The position numbers were made by a program, and so were the translations under genes. Positions 18,444 to 28,287 of a stretch of 64,000 bases of DNA are shown here, in pieces. Positions within the stretch are counted from its first letter, which is position 1; each line of letters begins with the position of its first letter. The notes under the pieces were generated by a model. That model was not told where the DNA came from, made no database searches, and saw only the letters and a list, made by a program, of their open reading frames with translations. Source of the stretch: Pannonibacter anstelovis (GTDB lineage: Bacteria; Pseudomonadota; Alphaproteobacteria; Rhizobiales; Stappiaceae); the NCBI RefSeq assembly GCF_036881715.1, contig NZ_JBAKBF010000009.1, positions 154,496 to 218,495 of the forward strand. Direction: 5' to 3'.

Positions 18444-18903
18444 GATATCCGTTTGCTCCGAAGAGTTTTTTCTCCCGGCGCACTGGATCACATCATTGAA
18501 TGAACCGGATCTTAATCCGGCGGCCAAATATCATGAAATTTCCATGACATTCAAATGGTGAATACAGTATTTTCAAATGAAAATACTGTATTTTTTACTT
18601 TAATCAGAAATTAAAATCTAAATACAATCAATATAATCATTTCACTGTTAGAAAAATCAGAGAATATTATAATCCAACTCCGCCGCTCACGCGGCATTTC
18701 AAATGCAAAGCAGGCAGACTGCATCTGCGTCAGACGCGGAACCGGCGCAATGGCGACTTTATTGAGAAAATTGACAAGGTATAATTTTGATGATTCCCAG
18801 ATCAGATACTGCGATGCAGCATTTTCCTGACGCGAGCCTATCAAAGGTGGCATCCACAACTTTGCCGCCTCCCAGGTGGGCGGGCCTATGCAGTGCGATG
18901 CCC
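18444..18903. other. AT-rich intergenic region upstream of the chemoreceptor
   Basis: 460 bp with no credible gene. Positions 18530-18660 are strikingly AT-rich and hold the 32-bp hairpin listed separately. The remainder follows the histidine kinase stop on the same strand; no obvious terminator was seen. Confidence 0.5.
18561..18592. repeat. Perfect 14-bp stem palindrome
   Basis: AATACAGTATTTTC, loop AAAT, then the exact complement GAAAATACTGTATT, followed on the plus strand by TTTT. No plus-strand gene precedes it. It sits 118 bp upstream of the chemoreceptor ATG on the minus strand, so an operator or a leader hairpin is as likely as a terminator. Confidence 0.6.
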
Positions 18904-19989
18904 TCACAGGCTGTCTGCGGCCGCAGAAGGCGCCGTCCTCGCTAGAACCATCTCGAACAGCGCGCCGCCGTCCGGCGTTGTCCGGTAACGAAGGCGCCCG
19001 CCATGGGCTTCTGCAATGGCGCGCACCACGGATAGCCCCAGACCGCTGCCGCCAAGCGCCTGTGAGCGCACCGGATCCCCCCGGACGAAGGGCACGAAGC
19101 CACGGGAGGCGATTTCAGGCGGCAGTCCCGGACCTTCGTCTGTGACAGAAAGAATAACCCCCTCACCTGCACGGGCAAGGCTGACCGTGATCCGGCCACG
19201 CACCGCATAACGCCGTGCATTGGTGAGCAGCGCAAGCAGCGCCTGCCGGATACGTGTTGCATCCACGGCAACCACCAGGTCTTCCAGAGCAAGTTCCAGC
19301 CGGAAGCCTTCCGCCCGAAGATCATGCGCAACAAGATTGGTTACCCCGGCGATTTCCCGTGCGAGGTGAACCGGCTCGATGTGCAGATCCAGATGACCGT
19401 TACCTGCTAGGGTCACAGTCCGAAGGTCTTCCACCAGACGGGCCAACCCGTCCACTTGCTGGATCAACCCTTGAAGCGAACGCTCATCCGGCTCGAAAAC
19501 ACCATCAATCATGCCCTGAAGGCGGCCTTTCAGAATGGTCAGCGGCGTGCGCAGCTCATGCGCGATGGTCGCGTTCCACACGGCCATTTCGGCCGCCATG
19601 TCCTGCAGGCGCTGCGCCATCGTGTTGAAGTCACCGATCAGCGCGGCTGTTTCGCCGAGGGCCTTGTCTCCGGCCGAAGCGCGTGAGGTGAGGTCACCGG
19701 AGGCGATCTCGCGTGCGCTTCGTGCCAGCGACTCGAGAGGCCCCAATATGCGGCGCGACAGACGCAGGGAAACGAAGGCCGCCACCACAAGCGCCGGAAG
19801 GATAAAACCCCCGAGGATGCCCAGATCGGTGACCGTGAGCCAGCTATCCGCTTCCTCAGATGCCGGATACAGGGCAATGATGACGCTGTAAGCGAGATAG
19901 GTTCCGAAGAACACAAGCAGACCGGCCATCACCGTTATGGCCGACATGGCGATGAGGATCTGGCGGCTCAATCCGGATCGAGGTCTCAT
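18904..19989 (-). CDS. Sensor histidine kinase, BaeS-like
   Basis: 361 residues from the ATG at 19989, four bases after the response regulator stop; upstream in-frame codons would overlap the regulator. Transmembrane helices at about 10-35 and 55-77 leave only a short periplasmic loop, so it probably senses envelope stress or membrane signals. HAMP spans about 78-130. The HisKA box has phospho-acceptor H144 (AHELRTPLTILKGRLQG). HATPase_c shows an N-box (LLTNARRYAVRG), DEGPGLP and GGSGLGLSVV. It pairs with the adjacent regulator and faces an RND pump, as BaeS does in enterobacteria. Confidence 0.9.
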   Translation of the reverse strand: MRPRSGLSRQILIAMSAITVMAGLLVFFGTYLAYSVIIALYPASEEADSWLTVTDLGILGGFILPALVVAAFVSLRLSRRILGPLESLARSAREIASGDLTSRASAGDKALGETAALIGDFNTMAQRLQDMAAEMAVWNATIAHELRTPLTILKGRLQGMIDGVFEPDERSLQGLIQQVDGLARLVEDLRTVTLAGNGHLDLHIEPVHLAREIAGVTNLVAHDLRAEGFRLELALEDLVVAVDATRIRQALLALLTNARRYAVRGRITVSLARAGEGVILSVTDEGPGLPPEIASRGFVPFVRGDPVRSQALGGSGLGLSVVRAIAEAHGGRLRYRTTPDGGALFEMVLARTAPSAAADSL

Positions 19990-19993
19990 GGTG

Positions 19994-20677
19994 TCACGCC
20001 GACAACCGGTAGCCGATGCCGCGTACCCCGGGCAGCAGGCCGGTGGCGCCTGCCTGTTCAAGCTTCTTGCGCAGCTTGCTGAGGTGACTGTCCACCGTGC
20101 GGTCCAGCGCATCTGATCCAGGCAGGCAGGCATCCACCAGTTCGCTTCTCGTGAAGACCCTGGCGGGACTGCGGGCCATATGCGCGAGAATACGGAACTC
20201 GGTCAGCGTCAGCGCCAGCCTCACGGGCCCGGCGCCATCATCAAAGCTCGCCTCGTAGGCATCAAGGTCGATTGCAAGATTGCCTGCCCGCAGAACCCCT
20301 GCGGCCGAAGCCAGGCCCGAGCGGCGAAGAACGGCCTTGGCGCGGGCTACGACTTCGATGGGATTGAAGGGCTTGACGACATAGTCATCCGCACCGATGC
20401 GCAGGCCCTGCAGCCGGTCGATATCCTTGTCGAGGGCGGTGATCATGATGGCGGGGGTATTGCCCCTGCGCCGCAGCTCCGCCAGCACCTCCCAGCCATC
20501 AAGCCGGGGCATGGTGACGTCGAGAAGCACAAGATCGGGCTTCAGCGCGAGATGCAGATCAAGAGCCGTCCGGCCATCGCGTGCCTGCACGGTCCGGAAG
20601 CCCTCGCGCACGAGGTAGGCATCCAGGATGGTTGAAATCTCACCGTCGTCTTCGGCGATCAGAACCAGTGCAGTCAT
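19994..20677 (-). CDS. OmpR-family response regulator, BaeR-like
   Basis: 227 residues. The receiver domain has acidic residues E9/D10, phospho-acceptor D53 (LVLLDVTMPRLDGWEV) and K102 (DDYVVKPFNP). The DNA-binding domain is a winged helix with LTEFRILAHMARSPARVF and DRTVDSHLSKLRKKLE. The stretch IDRLQGLRIGADDY resembles BaeR. It is first in the operon, followed by the kinase, and is divergent from the RND adaptor gene across 155 bp, so it probably activates the pump genes. Confidence 0.92.
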   Translation of the reverse strand: MTALVLIAEDDGEISTILDAYLVREGFRTVQARDGRTALDLHLALKPDLVLLDVTMPRLDGWEVLAELRRRGNTPAIMITALDKDIDRLQGLRIGADDYVVKPFNPIEVVARAKAVLRRSGLASAAGVLRAGNLAIDLDAYEASFDDGAGPVRLALTLTEFRILAHMARSPARVFTRSELVDACLPGSDALDRTVDSHLSKLRKKLEQAGATGLLPGVRGIGYRLSA

Positions 20678-20832
20678 CGCGTTCTCCTTCAGCCATTGAT
20701 GCCATCAGGTGTGGCTGGCGTCGAGCGCACAGCAGCGATCTCCACGAAACCGCAACACAATCTCCACACAGCGCCAACCTGACCGTCCGATAGATGCGTT
20801 GATGCCGCCTGAAACAGGCAGCCGCATATAGG
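20678..20832. promoter_or_regulatory. Divergent control region, response regulator / RND pump
   Basis: 155 bp between the divergent regulator and RND adaptor starts, expected to carry both promoters and the regulator's binding site. No clean direct repeat was resolved by eye. Confidence 0.4.
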
Positions 20833-22032
20833 ATGATCGCGACCATGCGCCTTCGCCACCTGCTGACACATGCTTTCATCGCTGCATCAGCGCTCTGCCT
20901 TGCCGCTTGTTCGGACGATACCGATGGCCAGAAGACGGGCAGCGCAGCGGCCCAGACACCTGCCGGAGCAGCGGCCGCTGCCGTCCGCATTGCCGTGCAG
21001 ACGGTCCAGCCAAGCAGGGTGGTCATCTACGATGAACTTCCGGGACGGGTGTCGGCGGTTCGCACAGCAGAGATCAGGCCGCAGGTCAGCGGCATCGTGC
21101 AGAAGGTGCTATTCACTCAAGGCTCAGATGTTGTAGCCGGTCAGCCGCTGTTTCAGATCGACCCCGCGCCATTTGAGGCCGATGTCGACGCAGCAGCTGC
21201 GGTGCTGGCGCGCGCAGAAGCCGGGCTTGCCAATGCGCTTTCCAAATATGACCGGATAACAGCCCTTGCGGCGACACATACGGCCAGCACCGCAGCACTC
21301 GGTGACGCTACAGCCGAACTGGCGCGGGCGCGGGCCGATGCGGCAGAAGCCAAAGCCAGCCTGAGGCGCCGCAAGCTCGAACTGGCCAACGCGACCGTTC
21401 GCAGCCCCATTGCGGGGCGGATAGGCCAGGCCCTGATCACCGAGGGCGGCCTTGCGTCCAGCGGCACAACGGCAGCGCTTGCGACAGTCCAGCAGATCGA
21501 TAGCGTCTATCTGGATGTCCGCCAGCCATCGATGCGCCGGGAACAGCTTGAGGAGATGGATGAGAACGGGAGGGGCGAAACAGCGGACAGCCTTCCCGTT
21601 GATCTTCTGACAATTACGGGCAAGCCCTACGGCTTCAAGGGCAAGATTCTGTTCTCTGACAGCACGGTGGATCCGGGGACGGGCAGCATCGCCATTCGGC
21701 TGGAAGTGCCCAACCCGGACCGTCAGCTGCTGCCGGGCATGTATCTGCGCGCCCGGGTCCCCAGCGCCATCTATCCGCAAGCCTTGACCGTGCCACAGGA
21801 AGCGGTTCTCCGGGATTCCTCGGGAGAGGCTCGCCTCATCATGCTGGAGGCCGGCAACACGGCCAGCAGCCGTAATGTCGAACTGGGCGCGCAGACCGGC
21901 GGCCGCTACGTGATCCTGTCTGGCCTGAAGGCGGGCGAGACTGTTGTGGTCCGGGGTCAGGACCGAGCCGAATCCGGCGCGCCGCTGGCCCCTGTCACCT
22001 ATCAGCCATCCGCTCCCGGGCCGCATATCTGA
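20833..22032 (+). CDS. RND efflux periplasmic adaptor lipoprotein (AcrA/MexA type)
   Basis: 399 residues; ATG at 20833 or 20845. A lipoprotein signal ends in LCLAAC, with C26 as the lipidated cysteine. The mature part shows the adaptor order: beta-barrel/lipoyl strands (RVSAVRTAEIRPQVSGIVQKVLF), a helical hairpin rich in alanine and arginine (about 95-190), the second lipoyl half (VRSPIAGRIGQALI) and a membrane-proximal domain. It bridges the RND pump and an outer-membrane channel. Eleven bases separate it from the pump gene. Confidence 0.93.
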   Translation: MIATMRLRHLLTHAFIAASALCLAACSDDTDGQKTGSAAAQTPAGAAAAAVRIAVQTVQPSRVVIYDELPGRVSAVRTAEIRPQVSGIVQKVLFTQGSDVVAGQPLFQIDPAPFEADVDAAAAVLARAEAGLANALSKYDRITALAATHTASTAALGDATAELARARADAAEAKASLRRRKLELANATVRSPIAGRIGQALITEGGLASSGTTAALATVQQIDSVYLDVRQPSMRREQLEEMDENGRGETADSLPVDLLTITGKPYGFKGKILFSDSTVDPGTGSIAIRLEVPNPDRQLLPGMYLRARVPSAIYPQALTVPQEAVLRDSSGEARLIMLEAGNTASSRNVELGAQTGGRYVILSGLKAGETVVVRGQDRAESGAPLAPVTYQPSAPGPHI

Positions 22033-22043
22033 GAAGACCGTTC

Positions 22044-25000
22044 ATGCCTCAGTTTTTCATCGAGCGCCCGGTCTTTGCCTGGGTCATCGCCATCTTCATC
22101 GTGCTTGCCGGTATCGCTGCGATCCCGCAGCTGCCGGTCTCGCGCTTTCCGGTCATTGCGCCCCCCAGCATCAGCATCACCGCCACCTATCCGGGCGCCA
22201 GCCCGCAGACAATCAACGACAGCATCACGGCTCCCATTGAGCAGGAGCTGACGGCGGTCAAGAACCTGCTCTATTTCGATTCCTCTTCCGATTCATCCGG
22301 CTCCGCGACCATCACCGTGACCTTCAAGCCTGGCACAGATCCGGAGTTGGCGCAGATCGATGTCCAGAACCGCCTGAAAGCCATCGAACAGCGCCTGCCG
22401 GAGCCTGTCCGCCGGGCCGGACTGTCGGTGGAGGCCGCATCATCAGGCTTTCTGATGATTGTCTCCATGCGCTCCGAAGGCGGCAAGACTGCCCCTCTGG
22501 CACTGGATGACTATCTGGCGCGCCAGCTGGCACAGGAATTGAAGCAGGTGCCCGGCGTCGGCCGGGTGCAGTCCTTCGGCTCGGAAGCTGCCATGCGGGT
22601 GTGGCTCGATCCTACCCTGATGACGGCCTATTCCGTTTCCATGGCCGAGATAACGCAGGCCATCCAGACGCAAAATGCCCAGGTTGCGCCCGGACGGCTG
22701 GGCGAGGCGCCTGCCCTTCCCGGTCAGGCGGTCAGCATTCCCTTGAGCCTCGATGGGCAGCTGAAAACACCCGAAGAGTTCGCCGCCATCGTGCTGCGCT
22801 CCAACCCTGATGGCTCGAAACTGACCCTTGGCGATATCGCAAAGATCGAGATTGGCGCCCAGACCATGGGCTTTTCAATCTTCGACGGCGGAAAGCCCGC
22901 GACGGCCGCCGCCATCCAGCTCTCGCCAGGCGCCAATGCCATCAGCACGTCGGAGGGCGTCCGGGCACGCCTTGCAGCGCTCGCGCCCTCGATGCCGGAA
23001 GGCGTTACCTATGCTGTCTCTTACGACACGGCCCCTTTCGTGAAGCTCTCGATCACCAAAGTCGTGCAGACGCTTGCCGAAGCGATGGGGCTGGTGTTTC
23101 TCATCATGCTGCTGTTTCTTCAGAACATCCGTTACACGCTGATCCCGGCCATCGTCGCGCCCATCGCGCTGCTGGGCACCTTTGCCGTGATGTGGGCGAT
23201 TGGCTACTCGATCAACGTGCTGACCATGTTCGGCATGGTGCTGGCGATCGGCATCATCGTCGATGACGCCATTGTCGTGGTGGAGAATGTCGAAAGGCTC
23301 ATGGCCAGCGAAGGACTGAGCCCGCGCGAGGCAACCCGGCGCGCCATGCGGGAGATCACCGGCGCGGTCATCGGCATCACACTGGTGCTGACGGCCGTGT
23401 TCTTGCCTATGGGCCTTGCCAGTGGCTCTGTCGGGGCGATCTACCGGCAGTTCACGGTGTCGCTGGCGGTCTCGATCCTGTTTTCAGCCTTCCTTGCGCT
23501 CAGCCTGACGCCTGCGCTTTGCGCCACAATCCTGAAACCCGTCGCTCCACATCACGAGCGAAAGGGCTTCTTTGCGTGGTTCAACCAGGGCTTTGACCGG
23601 CTGACGGCACGATACTCCACCTGGACAAGCTGGCTTGTGAACCGCCCGGCCCGCATCATGGTGATCTATGGCGTTCTCACCGGCGCTCTGGCTTTCGGAT
23701 ACAGCGCATTGCCGGCCGCCTTTGTGCCGGAAGAAGATCAGGGGACGTTCATGACATCCTTCACGCTGCCGGCCGATGCAACGGCCGAACGGACGCGGGA
23801 GCTTGTCAGGATTTTTGACGCCCATGCGGCATCAAGGCCGGACATTGCCAACAACCTTTCCATCATGGGCTTTGGCTTCTCCGGTTCGGGAGCAAACGCG
23901 GCAATGGCCTTCACCACGCTGCAGGATTGGGATGCCAGAACCGGCAGCACCGCCGCCGAAATGGCTGCGGCAGAAGAGGCCATGCGGACGGCGGTCGAAG
24001 GCGAGGTCCTCATCATGAAACCTCCGGCCATCGAGGAATTGGGAACCACTTCCGGTGTCAGCTTGCGCCTTGTCGACAGAGGCGGACGCGATGCTGCCGC
24101 ACTGCGCGCTGCTGCGGACCAGCTCATTGAGCTTTCTGACGGCAGCAAGCTCTTGAAGAATGCACGCGTCGATGGCCTGCCCACCGGGCCAAGCGTGAAC
24201 CTGCGCATTGACCGGCAGAAGGCCAGCGCACTTGGCCTGCCTTTTTCTGCGATCAGCGACCTTCTCGCTGCGACCATGAGCTCGACCTACGTCAACGACT
24301 TTCCCCGTTCCGGCAACTTGCGGCAGGTCATACTCCAGGCACAGGCCAAGGACCGCATGCAGGTCAAGGATATTCTGAAGCTGAATGTCCGCAACGACCG
24401 GGGCGGCATGGTACCTCTGTCCGAAGTGGTGACACCGCAATGGTCGGTCAACCCGCTCCAGCTCAACCGCTTCAACGGTTATCCTTCACTCAGCATCTCC
24501 GCAGACGCCGCAGCCGGCGTATCGAGCGGTACTGCAATGCAGGAGATCGAACGTCTTGCCGCACGGCTTCCGGCTGGCTTCACCGTGGAGTGGACGGGGC
24601 AGTCCTTTCAGGAGCGACAGTCAGGCGCACAGGTACCGCTGCTGGTGGCCCTCTCCTTTCTTGTGGTGTTCCTGGTGCTGGCTGCCCTTTACGAAAGCTG
24701 GACAATTCCCCTCTCGGTCATGCTGGTTGTGCCGCTCGGCGTGCTGGGTGCCGTGATTGCGGTACATCTGCGGGGCTTTGAGAACGACGTGTTCTTCAAG
24801 GTCGGCCTGATCACGCTGATCGGTCTCTCCGCCAAGAATGCCGTGCTGATCGTGGAATTCGCCCGCAAGCTGCGCAGCGAAGGGGCGACGCTTCACGAGG
24901 CGGCTGTCGAGGCAGCACGCCTGCGGTTGCGGCCGATTGTCATGACCTCGCTGGCCTTCACCCTCGGCATCCTGCCTCTGGTGATCGCCAAGGGGCCAAG

Positions 25001-25142
25001 CTCCGAAACCCAGAATGCACTGGGCACCGGCCTTTTCGGCGGCATGATATCGGGCACCGTCCTGGCGGTACTCTTCGTGCCCGTGTTCTTTGCCGTTGTC
25101 ATGCGGCTGGCGGGCCGCAAGGCGCAGACGGAGGCCGGATGA
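22044..25142 (+). CDS. RND multidrug efflux transporter, HAE1 family
   Basis: 1,032 residues, standard for AcrB/MexB-type pumps. The N-terminus MPQFFIERPVFAWVIAIFIVLAG is typical. Twelve membrane helices surround two large periplasmic loops. The TM4 proton-relay region reads GIIVDDAIVVVENVER, with the paired aspartates intact. The second half carries FKVGLITLIGLSAKNAVLIVEFA. It expels hydrophobic compounds using the proton gradient. No TolC/OprM-type channel gene follows, so the pump must use one encoded elsewhere. Confidence 0.95.
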   Translation: MPQFFIERPVFAWVIAIFIVLAGIAAIPQLPVSRFPVIAPPSISITATYPGASPQTINDSITAPIEQELTAVKNLLYFDSSSDSSGSATITVTFKPGTDPELAQIDVQNRLKAIEQRLPEPVRRAGLSVEAASSGFLMIVSMRSEGGKTAPLALDDYLARQLAQELKQVPGVGRVQSFGSEAAMRVWLDPTLMTAYSVSMAEITQAIQTQNAQVAPGRLGEAPALPGQAVSIPLSLDGQLKTPEEFAAIVLRSNPDGSKLTLGDIAKIEIGAQTMGFSIFDGGKPATAAAIQLSPGANAISTSEGVRARLAALAPSMPEGVTYAVSYDTAPFVKLSITKVVQTLAEAMGLVFLIMLLFLQNIRYTLIPAIVAPIALLGTFAVMWAIGYSINVLTMFGMVLAIGIIVDDAIVVVENVERLMASEGLSPREATRRAMREITGAVIGITLVLTAVFLPMGLASGSVGAIYRQFTVSLAVSILFSAFLALSLTPALCATILKPVAPHHERKGFFAWFNQGFDRLTARYSTWTSWLVNRPARIMVIYGVLTGALAFGYSALPAAFVPEEDQGTFMTSFTLPADATAERTRELVRIFDAHAASRPDIANNLSIMGFGFSGSGANAAMAFTTLQDWDARTGSTAAEMAAAEEAMRTAVEGEVLIMKPPAIEELGTTSGVSLRLVDRGGRDAAALRAAADQLIELSDGSKLLKNARVDGLPTGPSVNLRIDRQKASALGLPFSAISDLLAATMSSTYVNDFPRSGNLRQVILQAQAKDRMQVKDILKLNVRNDRGGMVPLSEVVTPQWSVNPLQLNRFNGYPSLSISADAAAGVSSGTAMQEIERLAARLPAGFTVEWTGQSFQERQSGAQVPLLVALSFLVVFLVLAALYESWTIPLSVMLVVPLGVLGAVIAVHLRGFENDVFFKVGLITLIGLSAKNAVLIVEFARKLRSEGATLHEAAVEAARLRLRPIVMTSLAFTLGILPLVIAKGPSSETQNALGTGLFGGMISGTVLAVLFVPVFFAVVMRLAGRKAQTEAG

Positions 25143-25147
25143 GAGAT

Positions 25148-25190
25148 GCAGCCTTCCCGGACAGCTGCGATGCATGTCCGGGAAGACTGC
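25148..25190. terminator. Bidirectional terminator between RND pump and chemoreceptor
   Basis: CTTCCCGGACA/TGTCCGGGAAG (25153-25163, 25175-25185) is a perfect 11-bp stem extended by GCAG/CTGC past one mismatch. It sits between two convergent stop codons. Confidence 0.65.
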
Positions 25191-25199
25191 GGTTCGGGA

Positions 25200-26915
25200 T
25201 CAGGCAGCGGCGACCTTCGTCAGGAAACCTTCAATCTCCCTGCGAAGCAGATCGGTATGGCCCGCCAGATCGGCCGAGGCGCCGAGCACATGGTCAGCGG
25301 ATTCTGCGGTTTGATCAACCGTGCGGGCCAGTTCGTTCATATTGCCAGCAACCGACTGCGTGCCGGCGGAAGCCCTCTGCACATTGCGCGAGATTTCCGA
25401 GGTCGCTGCGCCCTGCTGCTCGACGGCAGAGGCAATGGCGGAGGTGTAGCTGTTGACCTCTTCCATGGTACGGGTGATGGCGCCAATGGCCTCGACGGCC
25501 TCTTCGGTGGCTGACTGAATGGCCGCGATCTGTCCGGCGATCTCTTCCGTTGCCTTCGAGGTCTGATTGGCCAGCCCCTTCACTTCAGCCGCCACAACGG
25601 CAAAGCCCTTGCCTGCCTCGCCAGCGCGGGCGGCCTCGATCGTGGCATTCAGCGCCAGCAGATTCGTCTGTTCGGCAATGGCCTGGATAAGTGTCACCAC
25701 TTCACCGATCTTGGCTGCGGAAGCTGCCAAGCTTTCAACCTTGTGATTGGTGACCCGGGTGCCTTCGGTTGCCTTGCTGACCACGCCAGTGGTCTGGCCA
25801 ACCTGACGGCGGATCTCGCCGATGGAGGCTGACAGTTCTTCGGCAGCGCTCGCCACCGTCTGGACATTGCCGCTGGTTTCGTGGGTGGCATTTTCGGTAT
25901 CGCTGGCTCGCGCTGCACCGGCGCGGGCAAGGTCGGCCAGCTTGCTCGCCGTTCCCGTCAGTTCCTGTGCCGTTTCACCTGCCGCATTCAGCATGGACTG
26001 GATCTGGTGGCGGAAGCTGCCGATCAGCTCCTCCATGCGCTGCTGACGGGCAAGACGCTCCTGACCGGCGCTGGCCTCCGTTTCGGCAAGACGGCGGCGC
26101 TCGATAGAGCTTTGACGCAGGGTCGCGACAGCCTTGGCCATCGTGCCGATCTGATCGGTCCGCTCCGTGAAGGGGACTTCCGCCTCAAGATCTTCCGCAG
26201 CGATTTGGCCCGTCACTTCCGCCAGTTTCGTCACTGGCGCCAGCAGATGCCGCGATGCAAATACGGCAACGCCAACAGCGACCAGAAGGACCGGCAGCAC
26301 AGCCATGCCAAGGCGGGTCATCATCGTATCGACGCCAGCCATGATCTTCGTGCGCTCAACGCCGGCATAAAGGATACCGACCGGCGTGCCGCTGGAGCTC
26401 ATGACAGGCGCATAGATGGTGAAATAAGGCTTGCCGAGAATGACCGCCTCGCCCCGGTAGGTCTGCCCCTTCATCACCACCGGATAGACCGCGCCATTCT
26501 GCCCCAGCGGGGTGCCAACAGCCCGGGCGCCATCGGCCTTGATGATGTTGGTCGTCTTGCGGATGAAATCCCGCTGCTGCGCGTCCCAAGCGAAGACCGT
26601 CGCCGTCTCACCCGTCATACGGCCGACTGCATCGATCATGTCATGGGCGGCGAACTCCGGAATGGCGTCGGCCTGAATGCGGCTCACGTTGCCATCCGCC
26701 GCCCATGTCACCTTCACGCCGGGCACATCCCGTTCAAGGATCGTCGCCGCGACGCGCAGGCTGGCGTTCTGCTGGGCAACGGCGTCATCTGCCGCACCAC
26801 TGACCATCACCGAATAGACAATCGCTCCGACGACAGCGAGCGAGACGGCAACCATGACGCAGCTCGTGACGGCAAGGGCTGCCGAGATACGCAAACGGGA
26901 GAAGGGATTCTGCAT
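25200..26915 (-). CDS. Methyl-accepting chemotaxis protein with a single-Cache sensor
   Basis: 571 residues. A transmembrane helix at about 11-38, then a periplasmic single-Cache fold of the Cache_3/Cache_2 type (about 40-192), recognisable by VFAWDAQQRDFIRKTTNI, a YRGEAVILGKPYFTIYAPV strand set and GTPVGILYAGVE. A second helix (about 200-222), HAMP and a signalling domain with QTNLLALNATIEAARAGEAGK follow. Such domains commonly bind carboxylates. It is a single gene convergent with the RND operon. Confidence 0.93.
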   Translation of the reverse strand: MQNPFSRLRISAALAVTSCVMVAVSLAVVGAIVYSVMVSGAADDAVAQQNASLRVAATILERDVPGVKVTWAADGNVSRIQADAIPEFAAHDMIDAVGRMTGETATVFAWDAQQRDFIRKTTNIIKADGARAVGTPLGQNGAVYPVVMKGQTYRGEAVILGKPYFTIYAPVMSSSGTPVGILYAGVERTKIMAGVDTMMTRLGMAVLPVLLVAVGVAVFASRHLLAPVTKLAEVTGQIAAEDLEAEVPFTERTDQIGTMAKAVATLRQSSIERRRLAETEASAGQERLARQQRMEELIGSFRHQIQSMLNAAGETAQELTGTASKLADLARAGAARASDTENATHETSGNVQTVASAAEELSASIGEIRRQVGQTTGVVSKATEGTRVTNHKVESLAASAAKIGEVVTLIQAIAEQTNLLALNATIEAARAGEAGKGFAVVAAEVKGLANQTSKATEEIAGQIAAIQSATEEAVEAIGAITRTMEEVNSYTSAIASAVEQQGAATSEISRNVQRASAGTQSVAGNMNELARTVDQTAESADHVLGASADLAGHTDLLRREIEGFLTKVAAA

Positions 26916-27112
26916 CGGGATGGCCTATCAGGAATAATACTGAGACAACTATCCTTTAGTCCATTTAACGTTGCGTAAAAATCGGCAAAGCCTGCTTCAA
27001 GACCGTACACATTCAGAATTGGACCGGCGAATAGGGAGCAGCCCGGATTCTGCACATTATTACGCAAACATCCCGGTATTCTCATCCTGACGAATACGAT
27101 GAAACCCCGCCT

Positions 27113-27877
27113 TCAGACATGCTGCCCGCCATTGATGTGGATCTCTGCACCCGTGACATAGGAAGACGGGCTGCTGCAGAGAAAGTGAATTGTGTCAGCG
27201 ACTTCAGCCGGCTGCCCAAGGCGCCGCAGAGGCAGTGCATCCACCAGCTTTTCCGTTCCCGGTGACAGAATTGACGTATCGATCTCCCCCGGTGCGATGG
27301 CATTGACGCGGATACCGTGAGGCCCGAAATCGGCCGCCATTTCACGTGTCAGCGAGGCGAGCGCCGCCTTTGAGGTGGCATAGGCCGTACCGGCAAAGGG
27401 ATGCACCCTCACCCCTGCAATCGATGTGACGTTGACGATGGAGCCCTGCGCGGCCTTCAGTTCCGGAAAAAGGCCCCGCGCCAGCGTGATGGGCGCAAAG
27501 AAGTTCACCTGGAACACCTGATGCCACACATCGAGCGGCGTGGAGAAGGAATCCAGCCGCTGACCATCCTGGTTCTTGGGGCTGATGCCGGCATTGTTGA
27601 CGAGTGCGTCGAGACGCGAGCCATCGGCCTTCAGCCAGCCACGGATTTCCTCAATGGCCCCCGCAAGGTTCGCCGGATCGGCAAGATCCACCTCAATGTG
27701 ATCCTCAGGCCCCGACGGCCAGGGGCATTTGTCCGAAAAGGGGTGGCGTGAGCAGGTGATCACCCGCCAGCCATCGGCAGAAAAGCGCTTCACCGTGGCA
27801 TGGCCGATGCCCCGGCTCGCCCCCGTGAGCACGAGAACCCGGCGCGGAGCGGCGGCAGATGTGACAGCTTCACTCAT
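27113..27877 (-). CDS. Classical short-chain dehydrogenase/reductase
   Basis: 254 residues. Cofactor motif TGASRGIGHATV (TGxxxGIG), NNAG (LVNNAGISPKN), catalytic Ser-Tyr-Lys from NVTSIAGVRVHPFAGTAYATSKAAL, and IRVNAIAPGEIDT. The arginine/histidine context after beta-2 (TCSRHPF) suggests NADP(H). The substrate is unknown. It is divergent from bfd across about 140 bp; no functional link to iron storage is evident. Confidence 0.9.
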   Translation of the reverse strand: MSEAVTSAAAPRRVLVLTGASRGIGHATVKRFSADGWRVITCSRHPFSDKCPWPSGPEDHIEVDLADPANLAGAIEEIRGWLKADGSRLDALVNNAGISPKNQDGQRLDSFSTPLDVWHQVFQVNFFAPITLARGLFPELKAAQGSIVNVTSIAGVRVHPFAGTAYATSKAALASLTREMAADFGPHGIRVNAIAPGEIDTSILSPGTEKLVDALPLRRLGQPAEVADTIHFLCSSPSSYVTGAEIHINGGQHV

Positions 27878-28017
27878 GATTGGCCTTTGACGGAAAGATG
27901 CACTAGATAAAGTTGACTTGGCGTGGAAACTTTAGTTTATCCCGCCGGTCGCGTGATAGCCAGATGGTCCATGAAAGGCCATGGCAAGCTGTGCCGTAAC
28001 CCAGACAAGTCCGGTTC

Positions 28018-28254
28018 ATGATCATCTGTTCCTGCAATGTGTTGTCCGACAAGCAGCTGCGTCAGGCGGCCGAGGAGATGCGCGCAGATCCGGACGCCCG
28101 GCTGCCCACGCCCGGCGCCGTTTTCCGCAAGCTCGGATGCCGGCCCCGCTGCGGCGGATGCTTCCCGAATGTCATTGATATCATTCACCAGAACGCCGAT
28201 AAGGCGGGAAGAAAAGCGGCGGCGCCACTGGAAGGCGAGCCAGAAGACCGCTAA
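28018..28254 (+). CDS. bfd: Bacterioferritin-associated ferredoxin
   Basis: 78 residues. The four cluster ligands are C4 and C6 (MIICSC) and C45 and C48 (RCGGC), the Bfd BFD-like [2Fe-2S] pattern; C41 is extra. The lysine/arginine-rich tail after residue 60 is longer than in E. coli Bfd. It donates electrons to bacterioferritin haem to release stored iron. The gene is 33 bp upstream of bfr, so the two are likely co-transcribed. A TTGACT element with a 17-base spacer (27914-27936) is a possible promoter; no TGA-N9-TCA box was found here. Confidence 0.93.
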   Translation: MIICSCNVLSDKQLRQAAEEMRADPDARLPTPGAVFRKLGCRPRCGGCFPNVIDIIHQNADKAGRKAAAPLEGEPEDR

Positions 28255-28287
28255 AAACTGACAAGCACCACTGAGAGAGAGGCTGCC

